This document shows positions 35,634 through 36,529 of a DNA stretch of 36,529 bases, one piece after another. This stretch comes from a virus, in IMG/VR virus record IMGVR_UViG_3300025818_000007, positions 1 through 36,529 of that record; one strand, 5' to 3'. Each line of letters starts with the position of its first letter. The stretch's first letter is position 1. The notes beneath the pieces are model-generated. The model was given only the letters and a program-made list of their open reading frames with translations. It had not been told where the DNA came from and did not search any database. Made by a program: the position numbers and the translations under genes.

Positions 35634-36529
35634 ATGGCTAGTTCATACAGCAATCTGCATCCAGTCGACCAAATCCTATCTAACCTCGTCGTTGAGGCTG
35701 TCCCAAGTGATGATCAGTTGATCGCTGATAAGGTCTTTGAGAGCATCAAGGTTCCTGAGCGATCAGGCACCATCTTGCTTGAGGAGACTCGGAACTTCAT
35801 GGGCGCTGGCGCGGGTCTTGACCTCGAGCGCGCACCAGGGAGCTCACGCACCAACATCGGTGGATTCGACCGAAGCTCAACCACCTTCAAGGCGTTGATC
35901 TACGCGGCTCAAGACTCCATCGCTATGGAAGACATCTTTGACTCTCAGTATCCAGGGAGCGAAGAAGCACGCATCGCAAAGAAGGTTGCACGAGTGATGA
36001 AGCTCGCTAAAGAGAAGCGCGCCGCTGATCTTCTCTTCAGTACCTCGCTCTTTGCAGGCTATACCTCAGCGCCAGCTACTAAGTTTGACGCTACAGGCGC
36101 TGAGCCTCTCACCACCTTGCACAGCCTCAAGGATACCGTTTATCAAAACGCTCATGGGATCAACCCTGACACCATGATCTTAGGTCGCGACGTCTTCCGC
36201 GCTCTTGCTCGTAACCCTGAGGTTCGTGGCTATGTTGGAGACAGCTCTAGTGGGATTGCTTCAGGTAATCGCATCTTGGCAGATGAGGCGGTTCTCTCTG
36301 TACTTCGTGATGTGCTCGGTATCCCCAACATCATGGTAGGTGCTGCGCTTCAAGACACCGCTGTCCCTGGCGCGGCTAGCTCTGAGGCTTACATCTGGGA
36401 TCGTGAGACGATCTTCATGGGTATCTTGCGCGGCTCAGATGCAATCGTTCAAAAGAGCGGTAACGTCAAGGGGATGCCAACGGCGGCTCTTAACCTTGAG
36501 TTTGGTGGCATGATCGCGGGTCAGTATGA
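35634..36529 (+). CDS. Major capsid protein, N-terminal part (continues at 1-230)
   Basis: The frame is open to the window end and continues at base 128 after the terminal repeat, giving 332 residues. It starts MASSYSNLHPVDQILSNLVV, then has PERSGTILLEETRNFMGAGA, AARIAKK-like helix phrases (EEARIAKKVARVMKLAKEKR), and GINPDTMILGRDVFRALARN, IPNIMVGAALQDTAV and AYIWDRETIFMGILRG, all usual in HK97-fold capsid proteins of the Mu/lambda-E-like group (spine helix, P-domain, A-domain). Strong AAGGAG ribosome site, preceded by decoration gene, which fits high expression. The split at the window ends is an artefact of where the circle was cut. Confidence 0.9.
   Translation, partial: MASSYSNLHPVDQILSNLVVEAVPSDDQLIADKVFESIKVPERSGTILLEETRNFMGAGAGLDLERAPGSSRTNIGGFDRSSTTFKALIYAAQDSIAMEDIFDSQYPGSEEARIAKKVARVMKLAKEKRAADLLFSTSLFAGYTSAPATKFDATGAEPLTTLHSLKDTVYQNAHGINPDTMILGRDVFRALARNPEVRGYVGDSSSGIASGNRILADEAVLSVLRDVLGIPNIMVGAALQDTAVPGAASSEAYIWDRETIFMGILRGSDAIVQKSGNVKGMPTAALNLEFGGMIAGQY
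36403..36529. repeat. Right copy of 127-bp terminal direct repeat
   Basis: This copy is identical to 1-127. See the left copy for interpretation: the overlap shows that the contig closes into a 36,402-bp circle or comes from a circularly permuted population of linear molecules. Confidence 0.95.

Noticed and set aside
1-36529. tRNA genes
   Set aside because: No cloverleaf-like segment or TTCGAAT-type T-arm in a non-coding position was noticed; nearly all space is coding. A dedicated tRNA scan was not run.

Overview
The window is a complete tailed-phage genome, cut open inside the major capsid gene. Bases 1-127 are repeated exactly at 36403-36529, so the unique circle is 36,402 bp and the capsid gene (35634 to the end, then on to 230) is only artificially split. 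The gene set (tape measure, tail tube, frameshifted tail chaperone, no sheath) indicates a long, non-contractile-tailed phage (siphovirus morphology). The host cannot be named. The tail-fibre phrases around residues 340-700 of the 14905-18582 gene resemble those common in aquatic viral metagenomes, which makes an aquatic bacterium a reasonable guess. A holin/spanin-like lysis set hints at a Gram-negative host. I found no tRNA genes, CRISPR, IS element or integrase.

Layout in circular order. (1) Head genes 28074-36529 plus 1-2587: terS, a small unknown, terL, then a cargo stretch (thyX, a 53-residue Cys-rich microprotein, a membrane-anchored class III nucleotide cyclase, a two-TM coiled-coil protein), then portal, a protease-scaffold fusion, decoration protein, major capsid, MuF-like protein, connector and tail-completion protein. 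(2) Tail genes 2584-13580: terminator, tube, chaperone with a -1 frameshift site (G GGA AAA at 4838-4844), 785-residue tape measure, distal tail proteins and a 1026-residue hub-like protein. (3) Lysis and fibre genes 13580-21068: cysteine-peptidase lysin, holin-like protein, 1225-residue repetitive fibre, three small related adhesin-like proteins, and a chain of small membrane/coiled-coil proteins including an overlapping 30-residue microprotein. (4) Leftward genes 21050-23024: RecT-like annealing protein, a 28-residue membrane microprotein, a 67-residue unknown and an HTH repressor-like protein. (5) Rightward replication genes from 23134: an initiator-like protein carrying four 18-bp iterons, two further repeats and an AT-rich segment inside its own gene (a lambda-O-like origin), a DnaC-like helicase loader, a roughly 420-bp non-coding control region, a ribbon-helix-helix protein, SSB and a 658-residue GHKL-type ATPase of unknown role.

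How it fits together (inference): the phage has no polymerase, primase or helicase of its own, so initiator plus loader probably recruit the host replisome to the internal iterons; SSB and the RecT-like protein support recombination and concatemer formation, and TerS/TerL package. Divergent transcription at 23025-23133 is probably the genetic switch. With a repressor but no integrase, it is either virulent with an early-gene regulator or carried extrachromosomally.

The parts most worth attention are the cyclase/two-TM cassette plus Cys-rich microprotein placed between terL and portal, the GHKL ATPase, the in-gene origin, and a two-copy leader hairpin (25880 and 32214) whose stem differs between copies while pairing is kept.
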